Assembly: GCF_900167365.1 (NCBI RefSeq)
Contig: NZ_FUXL01000013.1
Span: forward strand, 60,909-124,908
Source: Consotaella salsifontis
GTDB lineage: Bacteria > Pseudomonadota > Alphaproteobacteria > Rhizobiales > Rhizobiaceae
Direction of reading: 5' to 3'
Length of the DNA stretch: 64,000 bases
Under the pieces are notes generated by a model. That model ran no database searches. It was not told the DNA's origin and saw only the letters and a list, made by a program, of their open reading frames with translations. The translations under genes and the position numbers were made by a program. Positions 34,380-42,368 of this stretch are shown one piece after another. Numbering within the stretch: position 1 is the stretch's first letter; each line of letters opens with the position of its first letter.

Positions 34380-35347
34380 GAGAAACCCTCAGTGGTGAGA
34401 TGATGTGGTGGTTGTGCCGCCTCAAGGGCGGATACGCGCCGCTCGAGATCTGAAATTCGATCATCGACAGTGGCAGGCTTGGCGACGAGCGCGGCTTTGA
34501 TAGCGTCTATGGTTTCGTCGCCGGCCCATCCATCTGGAAGGATGCCGGCGATCTTCTGGAAAGCGACGACTGCAGCCTCGGTCGCCGGTCCAAAATCCCC
34601 GTCGATCTTTCCTGTGTAGGAGCCGACGGTCGCCAGGTCAGATTGGAGCGCTCTTACGTCTTCGCCTCTTGATCCGCGGTGTAACGCGACGGTGCTCTTA
34701 TCGACGGCTGAGGCATCTTCCGCCGCATCTGCCGGTGACCATGAAGTGTCCCTAATCCCCTGCCACTTCGCGAATGCGCTGGCGAGCTTGAGGTGATATC
34801 GGTTCTTGGCATAGCCGGCCCCGTTGTAGCCGCGCGCGAATCCCGTCCAGTCGTGTCGGCGGAGCTCATCATCGAGGCCGGATGCCGTGATGAATGATAC
34901 CATCGCGGCAAGGTGAGCCTCTTCATCGGCCATGAATGCCGAAACCAATGCGTCCACCGACGCGAATCCGGCGAGGCTCGCGTTAAACCCCATGATCTGA
35001 CCGAGCCCCCACGAGGCCGACCGAAGCGCCGCCGCGCGATTGATCGCCATTGCCCCGATGAGGCGAGGATAGCTGTCGGATGGATACGGACGCTCACCCC
35101 ACGTCCTATAAGCAAGCCCGGCGGTGACGGCTCTGGCGCGCTCGGCGTCGGAAAGCTCACGATAGAAAACGTGCGGCTCAAAGAGCATCCGAGGGCGCCC
35201 CTTGGCATCAAACCCAGATCCCCCTCCAGTCTCCACGTCAAGGACGGCGTGGAGTTCATCCTCGCCCACGCCGATGGTTGCAGCGATGCGAGGCAAATCG
35301 ATGTCGTCGAGGCGCTTCGCGGCGCCCCTGAAATCGGTCGTAATCAT
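34337..35347 (-). CDS. Endolysin: N-acetylmuramidase with C-terminal peptidoglycan-binding domain
   Basis: 336 residues. The N-terminal domain (residues about 15-195) matches the phage N-acetylmuramidase family: VLDVETGGGSGFDAKGRP with the catalytic Glu, MLFEPHVFYREL, SWGLGQIMGFN and RGYNGAGYAKNRYH. A PG_binding_1 domain follows (GEDVRALQSDLATVG; GDFGPATEAAVVAFQ). It cuts host peptidoglycan at lysis. The last ~14 codons overlap the holin gene in another frame. Confidence 0.92.
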   Translation of the reverse strand: MITTDFRGAAKRLDDIDLPRIAATIGVGEDELHAVLDVETGGGSGFDAKGRPRMLFEPHVFYRELSDAERARAVTAGLAYRTWGERPYPSDSYPRLIGAMAINRAAALRSASWGLGQIMGFNASLAGFASVDALVSAFMADEEAHLAAMVSFITASGLDDELRRHDWTGFARGYNGAGYAKNRYHLKLASAFAKWQGIRDTSWSPADAAEDASAVDKSTVALHRGSRGEDVRALQSDLATVGSYTGKIDGDFGPATEAAVVAFQKIAGILPDGWAGDETIDAIKAALVAKPATVDDRISDLERRVSALEAAQPPHHLTTEGFSCCAFSLRPSPHCA

Positions 35348-35374
35348 AACCTCTCCGTGTCGTCTTTAAGACTT

Positions 35375-35389
35375 ATCGAAGATTTCGAT
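35375..35389. promoter_or_regulatory. Palindromic operator ATCGAA-GAT-TTCGAT
   Basis: Perfect inverted repeat with six-base arms, in the 105-base space between the divergent endolysin and ribbon-helix-helix genes. A TTTATAT sequence overlaps its right side, so it could cover the -10 region of the rightward RHH gene. Likely autoregulation by the RHH protein. Confidence 0.5.
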
Positions 35390-35452
35390 TTATATGAACT
35401 CACATGAAAGAGGCGCGTGCTACCAGTCGCCCAAAAGCACGAGGATGACTTG

Positions 35453-35623
35453 ATGGGCCGTCCGCCACTCAATATTCATAGGGTTACTATAAATATCCCT
35501 GAAGACCTGCTTCAGTGGATCGACCATCACATTCGCCCGCAAAAGCGACGCCAATTTGTGACTGAGATGTTGCGCGCCAGTCAGCACACAATAGATGCCG
35601 CCGAAAAACTATCGGAAGATTAG
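35453..35623 (+). CDS. Ribbon-helix-helix (Arc/CopG-like) regulator
   Basis: 56 residues from ATG 35453 (GAGG site). The beta strand HRVTINIPEDLLQWID and the following helices RRQFVTEMLRASQHTI have the ribbon-helix-helix arrangement. It is one of the two plus-strand prophage genes in this window and lies between the endolysin and tail-fibre genes. The palindrome 64 bases upstream is its probable operator. Its targets are unknown. Confidence 0.75.
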   Translation: MGRPPLNIHRVTINIPEDLLQWIDHHIRPQKRRQFVTEMLRASQHTIDAAEKLSED

Positions 35624-36102
35624 TCAGGCCACTCGAAAACTGGCAGCTCCGCGAGAAATGCCTCCACGGTCGGTTGCTCGCGCTCACCCGCCTCGACGGC
35701 GGCGAGCTGCGCCGTGGCATAGGTCCACACGGCAGACCGCCAAGCGATGAGAGCTTCCGCTTCGGCGGCAAATTGCGCGTTGGGATCGCCCCGATAGGTC
35801 ACGGCCGCCTGGATGCTGTCGTAGCGCCTCTCGCGCGCTTTGGCGTCGAGGTGGGCCTGTACGGCCCGACTGTAGTCGCTCTCTGTCAGCGGCGGCGGTG
35901 GCGGATCATAGGCGACCACCGCGCCATCCTGCCAAATCCGCCGCCCTGGATGGTCGACAAAGTCGCGCCATTGCGCCTCAGTGATCTCCACCGCATCGGC
36001 CGGGATATCCGGGTGCCGGGCGCCGTCAGGCCGCACCGGGAATAGATCCTCGCGCCAAAAGCCGTCCGGGTGGCCATCGTCAAACTTGGCATAGGTCTTC
36101 AT
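35620..36102 (-). CDS. Tail-fibre-associated / assembly protein
   Basis: 160 residues. The N-terminal part (YAKFDDGHPDGFWREDLFP; ADAVEITEAQWRDFVDHPGRRIW) and the helical C-terminus (YSRAVQAHLDAKARERRYDSIQAAVTYRGDPNAQFAAEAEALIAWRSAVW-type) match the common phage tail fibre assembly/DUF4376-like proteins. It is encoded just after the fibre gene. The 3' end overlaps the opposing RHH gene by four bases. Confidence 0.75.
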   Translation of the reverse strand: MKTYAKFDDGHPDGFWREDLFPVRPDGARHPDIPADAVEITEAQWRDFVDHPGRRIWQDGAVVAYDPPPPPLTESDYSRAVQAHLDAKARERRYDSIQAAVTYRGDPNAQFAAEAEALIAWRSAVWTYATAQLAAVEAGEREQPTVEAFLAELPVFEWPD

Positions 36103-36106
36103 CGGC

Positions 36107-36913
36107 TCAGAATCCTATCGAAATCCACTGCGCGGGCGTTGTTTCACCGACAGGCGAAGCCACCCCGACGATCGCCCTTTTGCGGACCACAAATCCCGTC
36201 CTACCGAGCTGCGAGCAATGGCAGACGATCAAGGCGCTGCCGGAGATCGAATCGAATTGAGACGTCGCGACCACAGCGGCGCACCCCGATGGATAGACCG
36301 AGGGGAAGTTGACGACGGTATCGCTGAGGCCGGAGGTCTCCGTCCCCCATTGCACGACGAGGCCCGAGGGCAAAAGCTGATACCCGTTGCCGGCGAGGCT
36401 AACCGCAGTCTGCCAATCGCCCCAAAAATTGCCCAGATCTGAGTTGTCGACCTGGAGCCCCAGATTGGTGTTTTTCCAACCGATCCGCAGCTTATTTGAG
36501 TTTTGCCCGGCCCCTCCTCCCTGTTGCACGGGCGTAAAGCCGAGCGCCGGCTCGGCGCCGAGGGTTTGCAGCGCCGCCGCCGCACTCTCGTCATCCAGCA
36601 CCGTCCGCATGTAAGGCGATACGGAATCCCTCAGCGTCGTCACCAACGCGGCAAGCAGATCATTGCTTGTCGCCGCGCTCGCCGCGTCCGCCCGCGTCAG
36701 ATCAATCGCGTAGGCGCTCGTCGCCGTCCCTCCGGGCCAGGGATAGGCGAGCGTCAGTTGTGTGTTGCTCTGGACTGCCGCGATAGGGACCGACAGCCCC
36801 TGGAGGCTGAACATGCCGCCGTTGACGGCAGCAATCGCCCAGGCCGTGCCCGATCCAGTGACAACAGCAGAGCCCGCCGTCACCGTAGCGGTGCCGTCGT
36901 TGTAGATGGCCAT
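36107..36913 (-). CDS. Tail fibre protein with gp53-like C-terminal domain
   Basis: 268 residues. The N-terminus (GTATVTAGSAVVTGSGTAW; MFSLQGLSVPIAAV) is a beta-rich collar-type repeat. The C-terminus (YQLLPSGLVVQWG; VNFPSVYPSGCAAVVATSQ; WISIGF) matches the gp53-like receptor-binding fold in which the last strand ends the chain. It probably binds the host surface. It is followed by the assembly protein gene. Confidence 0.8.
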   Translation of the reverse strand: MAIYNDGTATVTAGSAVVTGSGTAWAIAAVNGGMFSLQGLSVPIAAVQSNTQLTLAYPWPGGTATSAYAIDLTRADAASAATSNDLLAALVTTLRDSVSPYMRTVLDDESAAAALQTLGAEPALGFTPVQQGGGAGQNSNKLRIGWKNTNLGLQVDNSDLGNFWGDWQTAVSLAGNGYQLLPSGLVVQWGTETSGLSDTVVNFPSVYPSGCAAVVATSQFDSISGSALIVCHCSQLGRTGFVVRKRAIVGVASPVGETTPAQWISIGF

Positions 36914-36924
36914 GGGGCCTCCGA

Positions 36925-37311
36925 TTAATCAGCGCGGTTGTGGAAGATGATGTACTTGATCGGCATCGTGTAATTCTTCACAGTGTTGTAAAGAATAAAG
37001 CCAGTCTTTTCATGCCTCAGCGTGATGTATGGCCCGCTCGTATCGCCTGACGCCGTGGGAATGGTGAGGTCAATATCTGCGTCCGCAGGGACGGGCGCAG
37101 TAAACCAGCAAAGCGCGAAGAATGCCCCCGGAATTGGAAGGGCTACCGTGGTATTGGCGCCGCCGCCTAGCGTGGCATTACCGACGATCCATGGCTTTAA
37201 CGACTTAAACGTCTCCGACAAAGCGAGGCCTTCAGGAGGCGCGGTAGCCGCGTCGAACCCAGGCAAACCGACCCGAAACGCTCCGGGCGCAACGTAAACT
37301 CGCCTCGTCAT
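36925..37311 (-). CDS. Short tail-tip-associated protein, paralogue 3
   Basis: 128 residues. The N-terminal pattern RRVYVAPGAFRVGLPGFDAATAP is shared in spacing with the two genes upstream (hydrophobic strand, GxFxLxxPGxDxxxA). The rest is beta-rich and different. It may be a small appendage with a common docking N-terminus. Confidence 0.65.
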   Translation of the reverse strand: MTRRVYVAPGAFRVGLPGFDAATAPPEGLALSETFKSLKPWIVGNATLGGGANTTVALPIPGAFFALCWFTAPVPADADIDLTIPTASGDTSGPYITLRHEKTGFILYNTVKNYTMPIKYIIFHNRAD

Positions 37312-37776
37312 TTACTCGAACACGAAGTAGTAGCCGTCACCAGACGTGGGACGAAATCCATTGACGATCTCAATGTCTCCAGTGTCTTCCGACAACGAAT
37401 ACCCGTCAAATCTAACGCCCCCATCCGGAGATGAGGCCTGAGAAGCCGTTCGGTAATCTCTAGTAAAGCTGTCGCCCGTGCTCCGCTTGAATGTCATGGA
37501 TATGAATACGTGAGCATTCGGCATCAATGGATAGAATTTACCTAGACCAACGCTCCAGTAGTATCGGTACCTAGACCAGATGACCCCTTCTGAGTTCAGA
37601 AAATCACTGTGGTCGATTGTAACGGCGAAGGTTCCGGAAAGCGCGACCCGCGATATCCGGTCCCTATCGGTTAGGAGCAAGCTGCCGGAAGTAGCCACAT
37701 CCACGTCATAGCCTGGTTTGGCAACAGCAAGCCCGAAAGCGCCTCCAATCTGCCCGATTTGCAGCCTTTTCGTCAC
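37312..37776 (-). CDS. Short tail-tip-associated protein, paralogue 2
   Basis: 154 residues from GTG 37776, overlapping the stop of the upstream gene (GTGA). N-terminus VTKRLQIGQIGGAFGLAVAK followed by PGYDVDVA, similar to its neighbours. The body has many aromatic residues (WSRYRYYWSVGLGKFYPLMP), as in receptor-binding or decorating proteins. No family recognised. Confidence 0.65.
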   Translation of the reverse strand: MTKRLQIGQIGGAFGLAVAKPGYDVDVATSGSLLLTDRDRISRVALSGTFAVTIDHSDFLNSEGVIWSRYRYYWSVGLGKFYPLMPNAHVFISMTFKRSTGDSFTRDYRTASQASSPDGGVRFDGYSLSEDTGDIEIVNGFRPTSGDGYYFVFE

Positions 37777-38201
37777 GACGAGTAGACCCAGTAAAATGCG
37801 TGTCTGATGTACCAACGAGACGAACCACCAGATGGCGGGGCACGATCACGCCCTATGGTCACGCTGGTGCCGCTGACCGATCGGACGTACCGCCCGAAAA
37901 AAGCTAAGGTGAAGTTGGTCGGGGAGACATACTGCGATGGGGCCACCAGAACGAGCCGAACCGTAGGTATGACATCGAACACTGCCGGAATGGAAAACGT
38001 CTGATCCGTATTGCTTGCGGTCACATCGTTACCGCTTGCCGGCGTAGCGGGATCGATCAGAAAACCGGACGCGATCACCCTGCCCGAGAACGCCCAATTG
38101 CTGTCGAACACCTTGTGCTCATCGGCAAGGGCGGGGTCGGCGTTGTAGCCCGCCTCTGAGATGATGAGGCGTCCGGCGTTGATATAGGTTCGGAGAGCCA
38201 T
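37773..38201 (-). CDS. Short tail-tip-associated protein, paralogue 1
   Basis: 142 residues. N-terminus MALRTYINAGRLIISEAGYN then ADPALADEHKVFDSNW. The C-terminus ends in an aromatic stretch (RWYIRHAFYWVYSS). It follows the large tail-tip protein by two bases. Function unknown; by place it decorates or extends the tail tip. Confidence 0.65.
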   Translation of the reverse strand: MALRTYINAGRLIISEAGYNADPALADEHKVFDSNWAFSGRVIASGFLIDPATPASGNDVTASNTDQTFSIPAVFDVIPTVRLVLVAPSQYVSPTNFTLAFFGRYVRSVSGTSVTIGRDRAPPSGGSSRWYIRHAFYWVYSS

Positions 38202-38203
38202 GG

Positions 38204-40771
38204 TCAGTCGTAGATCGAGATTGTGCCGTTGGTGCCGTCGATCACCAGTTTGCCGTTGCCGCTTTGGAGCGTGTAAAACTGCGCGACGTTGAGCTTGAGG
38301 ACCCCGCCCTCATAGACGAGCGGGAGGTAGGCGTTGGCGCCGTCGGTGACGATAAACTGGTTGGCCATGTTGACGATCCTGCTGCCGCCGTCTCCCATCG
38401 CGTCGAGATAGATGCCGCTGTTGGCATAGCCGCTGGCCGTCGATGCTCGCACCTGGATCGACAGCCTTGCTGAGACGCCAGCCGGCGCCGCGACGGCCTC
38501 AAATCGGATCAGCCCGTCTGCCGTCGCATCGCCCACCGCAGCCTGGACGCCGGTCAGCGCGGAGGCTTGCGCCGAGACGGTGCCGTTGAGCGTCGAGACA
38601 CTGGAGGAGAGACTGTTGAGCGCCGTTGCCTGCCCCTGCACCTGACCCGACAGATCCGTCACGGTTGCCTGGACGGCGTCCGTCCGCGTCGCCAGCGCCT
38701 CATCCTCCGAGGCTCGCGTGGTGCGTTCCTCTATGATCTGCGCCGAGAGCTGCCAGCCACGGTCATTTTGCGCCAGGGCCTCGGCAACCACTGTTGCGTT
38801 GGTGAGAGCCACCGATGAGGCCAGCCCCTCGATAAGGGACTGGAGTGCGTAAAAGTTCTGCTGGCCGTAGGTCAGGACTTCTTGCACGTCCTCCTTGAGG
38901 TCGATCAGCCTGACGGACAGCTCCTCGTCGCCCGTCGTGACTGTCACCGGCCCCGCCCAGGTCACGCCGCGCGGCGGGCTGGCCGCCACGGTGCCCTCGA
39001 TCTCGTAATCGGTGCGCGGCAAAACGCCCTCGGCGAGGATCGCATCCGTCTGCGGCGCCGACTGGTCGATCTGGATGACCTTGGTGATCATCTGGCTGTC
39101 GTCGGCCGCCGCCCAGTAGCGGATCACGACGGAATCGACCGTCACATCGTCGATCAGCGTCCAGTAGGCATAGAGCGCCGGATAGGTGCGCCCGTCCTCG
39201 CTCGTCACGGTCGTCGGCAAAGCACCAAAGCCAGGCAGCGTCGAGACGTACTGCGGCGGCTCCTGCCCCACCCTCGGCGTCCGCTCGGGGATGACGACGG
39301 AGCTGTCATAGACGCCATTGCCGATCTCCTGGAGGGTCAGCGTGACGTTGCGCGCGCCCTGCGCGTTGAGCGGCGCCAGCGAGCGCCCGACCACGCGATA
39401 AGTCCGGGTGCCGTAGCGCGCCGAGGCCCACGATATCCAGTCGCCGACCTCCAACACGACCCATCTCGGCCGCACCGTGATCGTCGCGCTCGCCTGATAG
39501 CGGTTTTCACGGAGCGCGATATCACCAAGCCGGATCGCCTGCCCCTCGTTGTCCACGGCCTTCCAGTCGATGGAGATGCCGTGCCACTCCCTATCGGCGG
39601 CAAGCGCGGTATCGCTCACCTGGGGCTCAAACGACGCCTGAGACCAAAGATCGGAGGGGTTGTTGTAGGAGCCCCACACGGCGTTGATCAGCGAGGTGCG
39701 GGATCTCTTGGCCTGGAATTTGCGAGGCGCATCGACGATCAGGTCGGCGTCGGTCAGCGTGGCAACCACGGGCTGATTGGCCCCCACCATCGGATAATCA
39801 CCGTCGACGCGCTCGATCAACATCGCCGCAGCAGCGTTGAGCACCGGCTCAAGGTTGTCCTGATGCGTGATCCCGTCGCCGGCCTCATAGATGTAGCCCG
39901 ATCGGTAGCGCTGCGATCCATCAACCGTCTCGTCGCAGACGTTCGCCGCCGCCATCCACGCCGCGACGGGCAGGTCTGAGGCCGGCATCCCTTTGCCGAT
40001 GATGAGCTGATCGCCGATCCAAAAGCCGCGCTCATAGGCATAGACCTGGATGATCGGATTTTCCGTATACTCCCACGTGCTCGGATCATTCCACCGGTGC
40101 GCCCCGGAGCCGCCAACAGAAGAGTCCTTGCGGGGATCGTAGAGCGGCGCACCCTCGATCTCGAAAAGCAGCTGCGGGACGGCTGACATATCGTCATCGT
40201 CCCACTTGGCCGTTACCACGGCGTAGGCGACGCCATAGCCGACATGGGCAGCGGTCCAGCGCCCCGCGGGGTTGCTCTTGGCCACGAGGTTCGGGTCTGC
40301 GGCCGTCTGTGTCCCGTCATAGACCTTGATCCTGAGGTGACCGACCGCCGCATCCTCGGAGCCCGTCGCGATGACGGCCGCGCCCTCGGCGGTGATGTCC
40401 GTCGTGCTGAGGACGTACCAGTACCCGTTGATCGCCACGCGCTTGACCGACGTGATGCGGCTGTCGGAGAGCACATAGACCTTCTGGAGACGCTTGTTGC
40501 TCTTGCCGTCATAGGTGTTGGAGTAGATGTCCTGACCGGCCGTCGCGACGAGGCCGACCGCGATCTGGCGTCCGACCGTCCCGCCATATTGCACCTCGAG
40601 CTTCGTGCCGCCGGTGCCTTGTGCCTTCGGCTTTTTCGCAAACGCCGAGCCGGCAAGCGACAAGCCGATTCCTACAGCGGCCACGGCCGCTTGGCCGATG
40701 AAGGCGGCGAAGGATGCAGACGCTCCAGCCGCCGTAGCGATCGCCGCGACCGCTGCTGCAATGATGGCCAT
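38204..40771 (-). CDS. Tail-tip (host specificity, J-like) protein
   Basis: 855 residues. An N-terminal hydrophobic, Ala-rich segment (1-45), then beta domains of the J/phage-tail type (GGTVGRQIAVGLVATAGQDIYSN; NPIIQVYAYERGFWIGD; WGSYNNPSDLWS), a fibronectin-like part and a C-terminal coiled coil (ALNSLSSSVSTLNGTVSAQASALTGVQAAV) before the final DGTNGTISIYD. It forms the central tail fibre. Order TMP, two hub genes, NlpC-like, J agrees with lambda-like tails. Confidence 0.9.
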   Translation of the reverse strand: MAIIAAAVAAIATAAGASASFAAFIGQAAVAAVGIGLSLAGSAFAKKPKAQGTGGTKLEVQYGGTVGRQIAVGLVATAGQDIYSNTYDGKSNKRLQKVYVLSDSRITSVKRVAINGYWYVLSTTDITAEGAAVIATGSEDAAVGHLRIKVYDGTQTAADPNLVAKSNPAGRWTAAHVGYGVAYAVVTAKWDDDDMSAVPQLLFEIEGAPLYDPRKDSSVGGSGAHRWNDPSTWEYTENPIIQVYAYERGFWIGDQLIIGKGMPASDLPVAAWMAAANVCDETVDGSQRYRSGYIYEAGDGITHQDNLEPVLNAAAAMLIERVDGDYPMVGANQPVVATLTDADLIVDAPRKFQAKRSRTSLINAVWGSYNNPSDLWSQASFEPQVSDTALAADREWHGISIDWKAVDNEGQAIRLGDIALRENRYQASATITVRPRWVVLEVGDWISWASARYGTRTYRVVGRSLAPLNAQGARNVTLTLQEIGNGVYDSSVVIPERTPRVGQEPPQYVSTLPGFGALPTTVTSEDGRTYPALYAYWTLIDDVTVDSVVIRYWAAADDSQMITKVIQIDQSAPQTDAILAEGVLPRTDYEIEGTVAASPPRGVTWAGPVTVTTGDEELSVRLIDLKEDVQEVLTYGQQNFYALQSLIEGLASSVALTNATVVAEALAQNDRGWQLSAQIIEERTTRASEDEALATRTDAVQATVTDLSGQVQGQATALNSLSSSVSTLNGTVSAQASALTGVQAAVGDATADGLIRFEAVAAPAGVSARLSIQVRASTASGYANSGIYLDAMGDGGSRIVNMANQFIVTDGANAYLPLVYEGGVLKLNVAQFYTLQSGNGKLVIDGTNGTISIYD

Positions 40772-40774
40772 GAT

Positions 40775-41179
40775 TTATCGGACCTTGAAGGCTCGTTTGA
40801 CAGCCGTGATGGGCTCGTAGCGGACGGACGTCTCGCCGCGACAGGCAAAGCCGAAGGACGTGATAACGCCGGCGCCGATCTTGCCGTCGCGCTCGATCAC
40901 GCCCACGTCGCCGCGCTGCGCGAGGGACGGCGCCACCTCTTCAAAAGCGGAGGAAAAGACATCTTCGACGGTGCTGAAGCCGCCCTTCTTTAGCTTCCGC
41001 GCGGCGCCGAGTTCCGTCGAATAGCCGCGATATCTGCCGAACAGATCCTCGCCGAGCACCGCCTCGACGCAATCGGCCGCGAGCATCCCGCAGTCGCTTT
41101 TGCCCCAGGCAAAGGGCATGGCGGCATGACGTTCGATCACGCTGACGAGCGCCTTCTCCCACCCCGTGACGCGCGTCAT
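40775..41179 (-). CDS. DUF6950/NlpC-P60-like tail protein
   Basis: 134 residues from ATG 41179, overlapping the upstream stop (ATGA). The motif PFAWGKSDCGMLAADCVEA matches DUF6950-type proteins, which resemble NlpC/P60 peptidases and have a Cys in the GxSDC box. A second conserved stretch is GDVGVIERDGKIGAGV. It probably cuts peptidoglycan or assists tip assembly at DNA entry, as lambda K does. Confidence 0.8.
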   Translation of the reverse strand: MTRVTGWEKALVSVIERHAAMPFAWGKSDCGMLAADCVEAVLGEDLFGRYRGYSTELGAARKLKKGGFSTVEDVFSSAFEEVAPSLAQRGDVGVIERDGKIGAGVITSFGFACRGETSVRYEPITAVKRAFKVR

Positions 41180-41748
41180 GGCTTCTTGCGCCCCCACCAC
41201 AGCTCTTGCTTACCCGCGACCTCGGCGTGCTGAAAAAACAGGTCGCCGTCGTGTATCAGGGCCTGATCGGCGGTGGATCGCATCCGGTAGCCCTCGCGCT
41301 GATTGTCGAGCGCGCGGCTCTCGCAGCTAGCGATGAGCTTCGGCTCCGGCCCGTCGTCGTGCTCGATCACGTCGACGTATCCTCGATAGACCGGCTCCCG
41401 GAACAGGATCTGTCGCGTGTCGGGATCGATATAGAGGTCGGAGATCGTCACCGGGCGCTGGTGATAGTCCTCCTGCTCGATTGTCGCGAGCACGTCGGGC
41501 GTCAGGCCGTCGTCTGGCGCGGCCGCCAGAGTGATCTTCATCCCCTCGGCATCCATCCCCCACGATCCATGGACCGCCTCGACCTCGATAATGCTCCCCG
41601 GCAGGTAGGTCAGCCCCTCATAGGTGAGCGGCTGGGTCCCGGTCCAAAACGCGTAGGTCCCGCCCCCGAAGTCGAAGCGCATCAGACCACGGGTGACGAT
41701 CAGGCCCGCGTCGAGCTTGGCGAGCACCGCTTCAGGTAAAGACCTCAT
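41176..41748 (-). CDS. DUF2163-like baseplate hub/tail protein
   Basis: 190 residues. MRFDFGGGTYAFWTGTQPLTYEG at the start and SIIEVEAVHGSWGMDAEGMKITL with YVDVIEHDDGP later are typical of the DUF2163-like hub proteins of siphoviruses. The C-terminus ends in basic WWGRKKP. It overlaps both neighbouring genes by four bases. Confidence 0.75.
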   Translation of the reverse strand: MRSLPEAVLAKLDAGLIVTRGLMRFDFGGGTYAFWTGTQPLTYEGLTYLPGSIIEVEAVHGSWGMDAEGMKITLAAAPDDGLTPDVLATIEQEDYHQRPVTISDLYIDPDTRQILFREPVYRGYVDVIEHDDGPEPKLIASCESRALDNQREGYRMRSTADQALIHDGDLFFQHAEVAGKQELWWGRKKP

Positions 41749-42368
41749 GTCGCGCTCTCCAGAAGCTGGAAGGTGATCGTCTTGAGCGTCGATGAGCCCG
41801 ACACGTCGTGCGATCCGGCGATCGGCCGCGTTAACAACTCGGCGCGGTCAAACCGAGCCGTCGCACCCACCAGATTAAGTCCAACCGGCGCAGGCGGCTC
41901 GATCGTGACGGTTCGGCTCGTGCCGGTGCCCGAAACATCCGAGACTTGCCCGAGATGACGGACGCCGCTCACCGCGGCGAACGAGACATAATCGCCCGGC
42001 GAAAGCACGAGCCCCGCGTCGACGCTGGCGATCGCCACCACATTGCCGCTGGCGACACTGGAGACGGTCCCCGGATCAAGCTCCGGGCCTCGGCTCGAAA
42101 CATTGCCGATCGGTGTGCAGTACCAGGGGTGCCGATAGAGCACCGTCTTGAGCCCGCCCCGCAGCGAGCGCCACCACGCCTCTACCGATGCGGCCAAGGG
42201 CGGGCGCAAAGGCTTGGTCGTGAGCGTCACCCGCCAAACGGGATCGGCGTACTCCACGATATTGGTCAGCCGCTCACCCGATCGCGACTGCGACACGGAT
42301 TCGATAAGCTCCAGATCGGCCCCGACATAGGGCACGTCGGGGATGGCGCGGGGAAAGGTGATGGCCAT
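41745..42368 (-). CDS. Distal tail / baseplate protein
   Basis: 207 residues. Starts [19 protein letters not shown] and has a central W-rich stretch (VEAWWRSLRGGLKTVLYRHPWY) plus a C-terminal beta part. Position between the tape measure and hub genes suggests a distal tail or baseplate protein. No named family assigned. Confidence 0.7.
   Translation of the reverse strand: MAITFPRAIPDVPYVGADLELIESVSQSRSGERLTNIVEYADPVWRVTLTTKPLRPPLAASVEAWWRSLRGGLKTVLYRHPWYCTPIGNVSSRGPELDPGTVSSVASGNVVAIASVDAGLVLSPGDYVSFAAVSGVRHLGQVSDVSGTGTSRTVTIEPPAPVGLNLVGATARFDRAELLTRPIAGSHDVSGSSTLKTITFQLLESAT

Noticed and set aside
38882..39979. 365-codon plus-strand frame opposite the tail-tip protein
   Set aside because: Arg/His-rich antisense product without domains, opposite a continuous tail protein.
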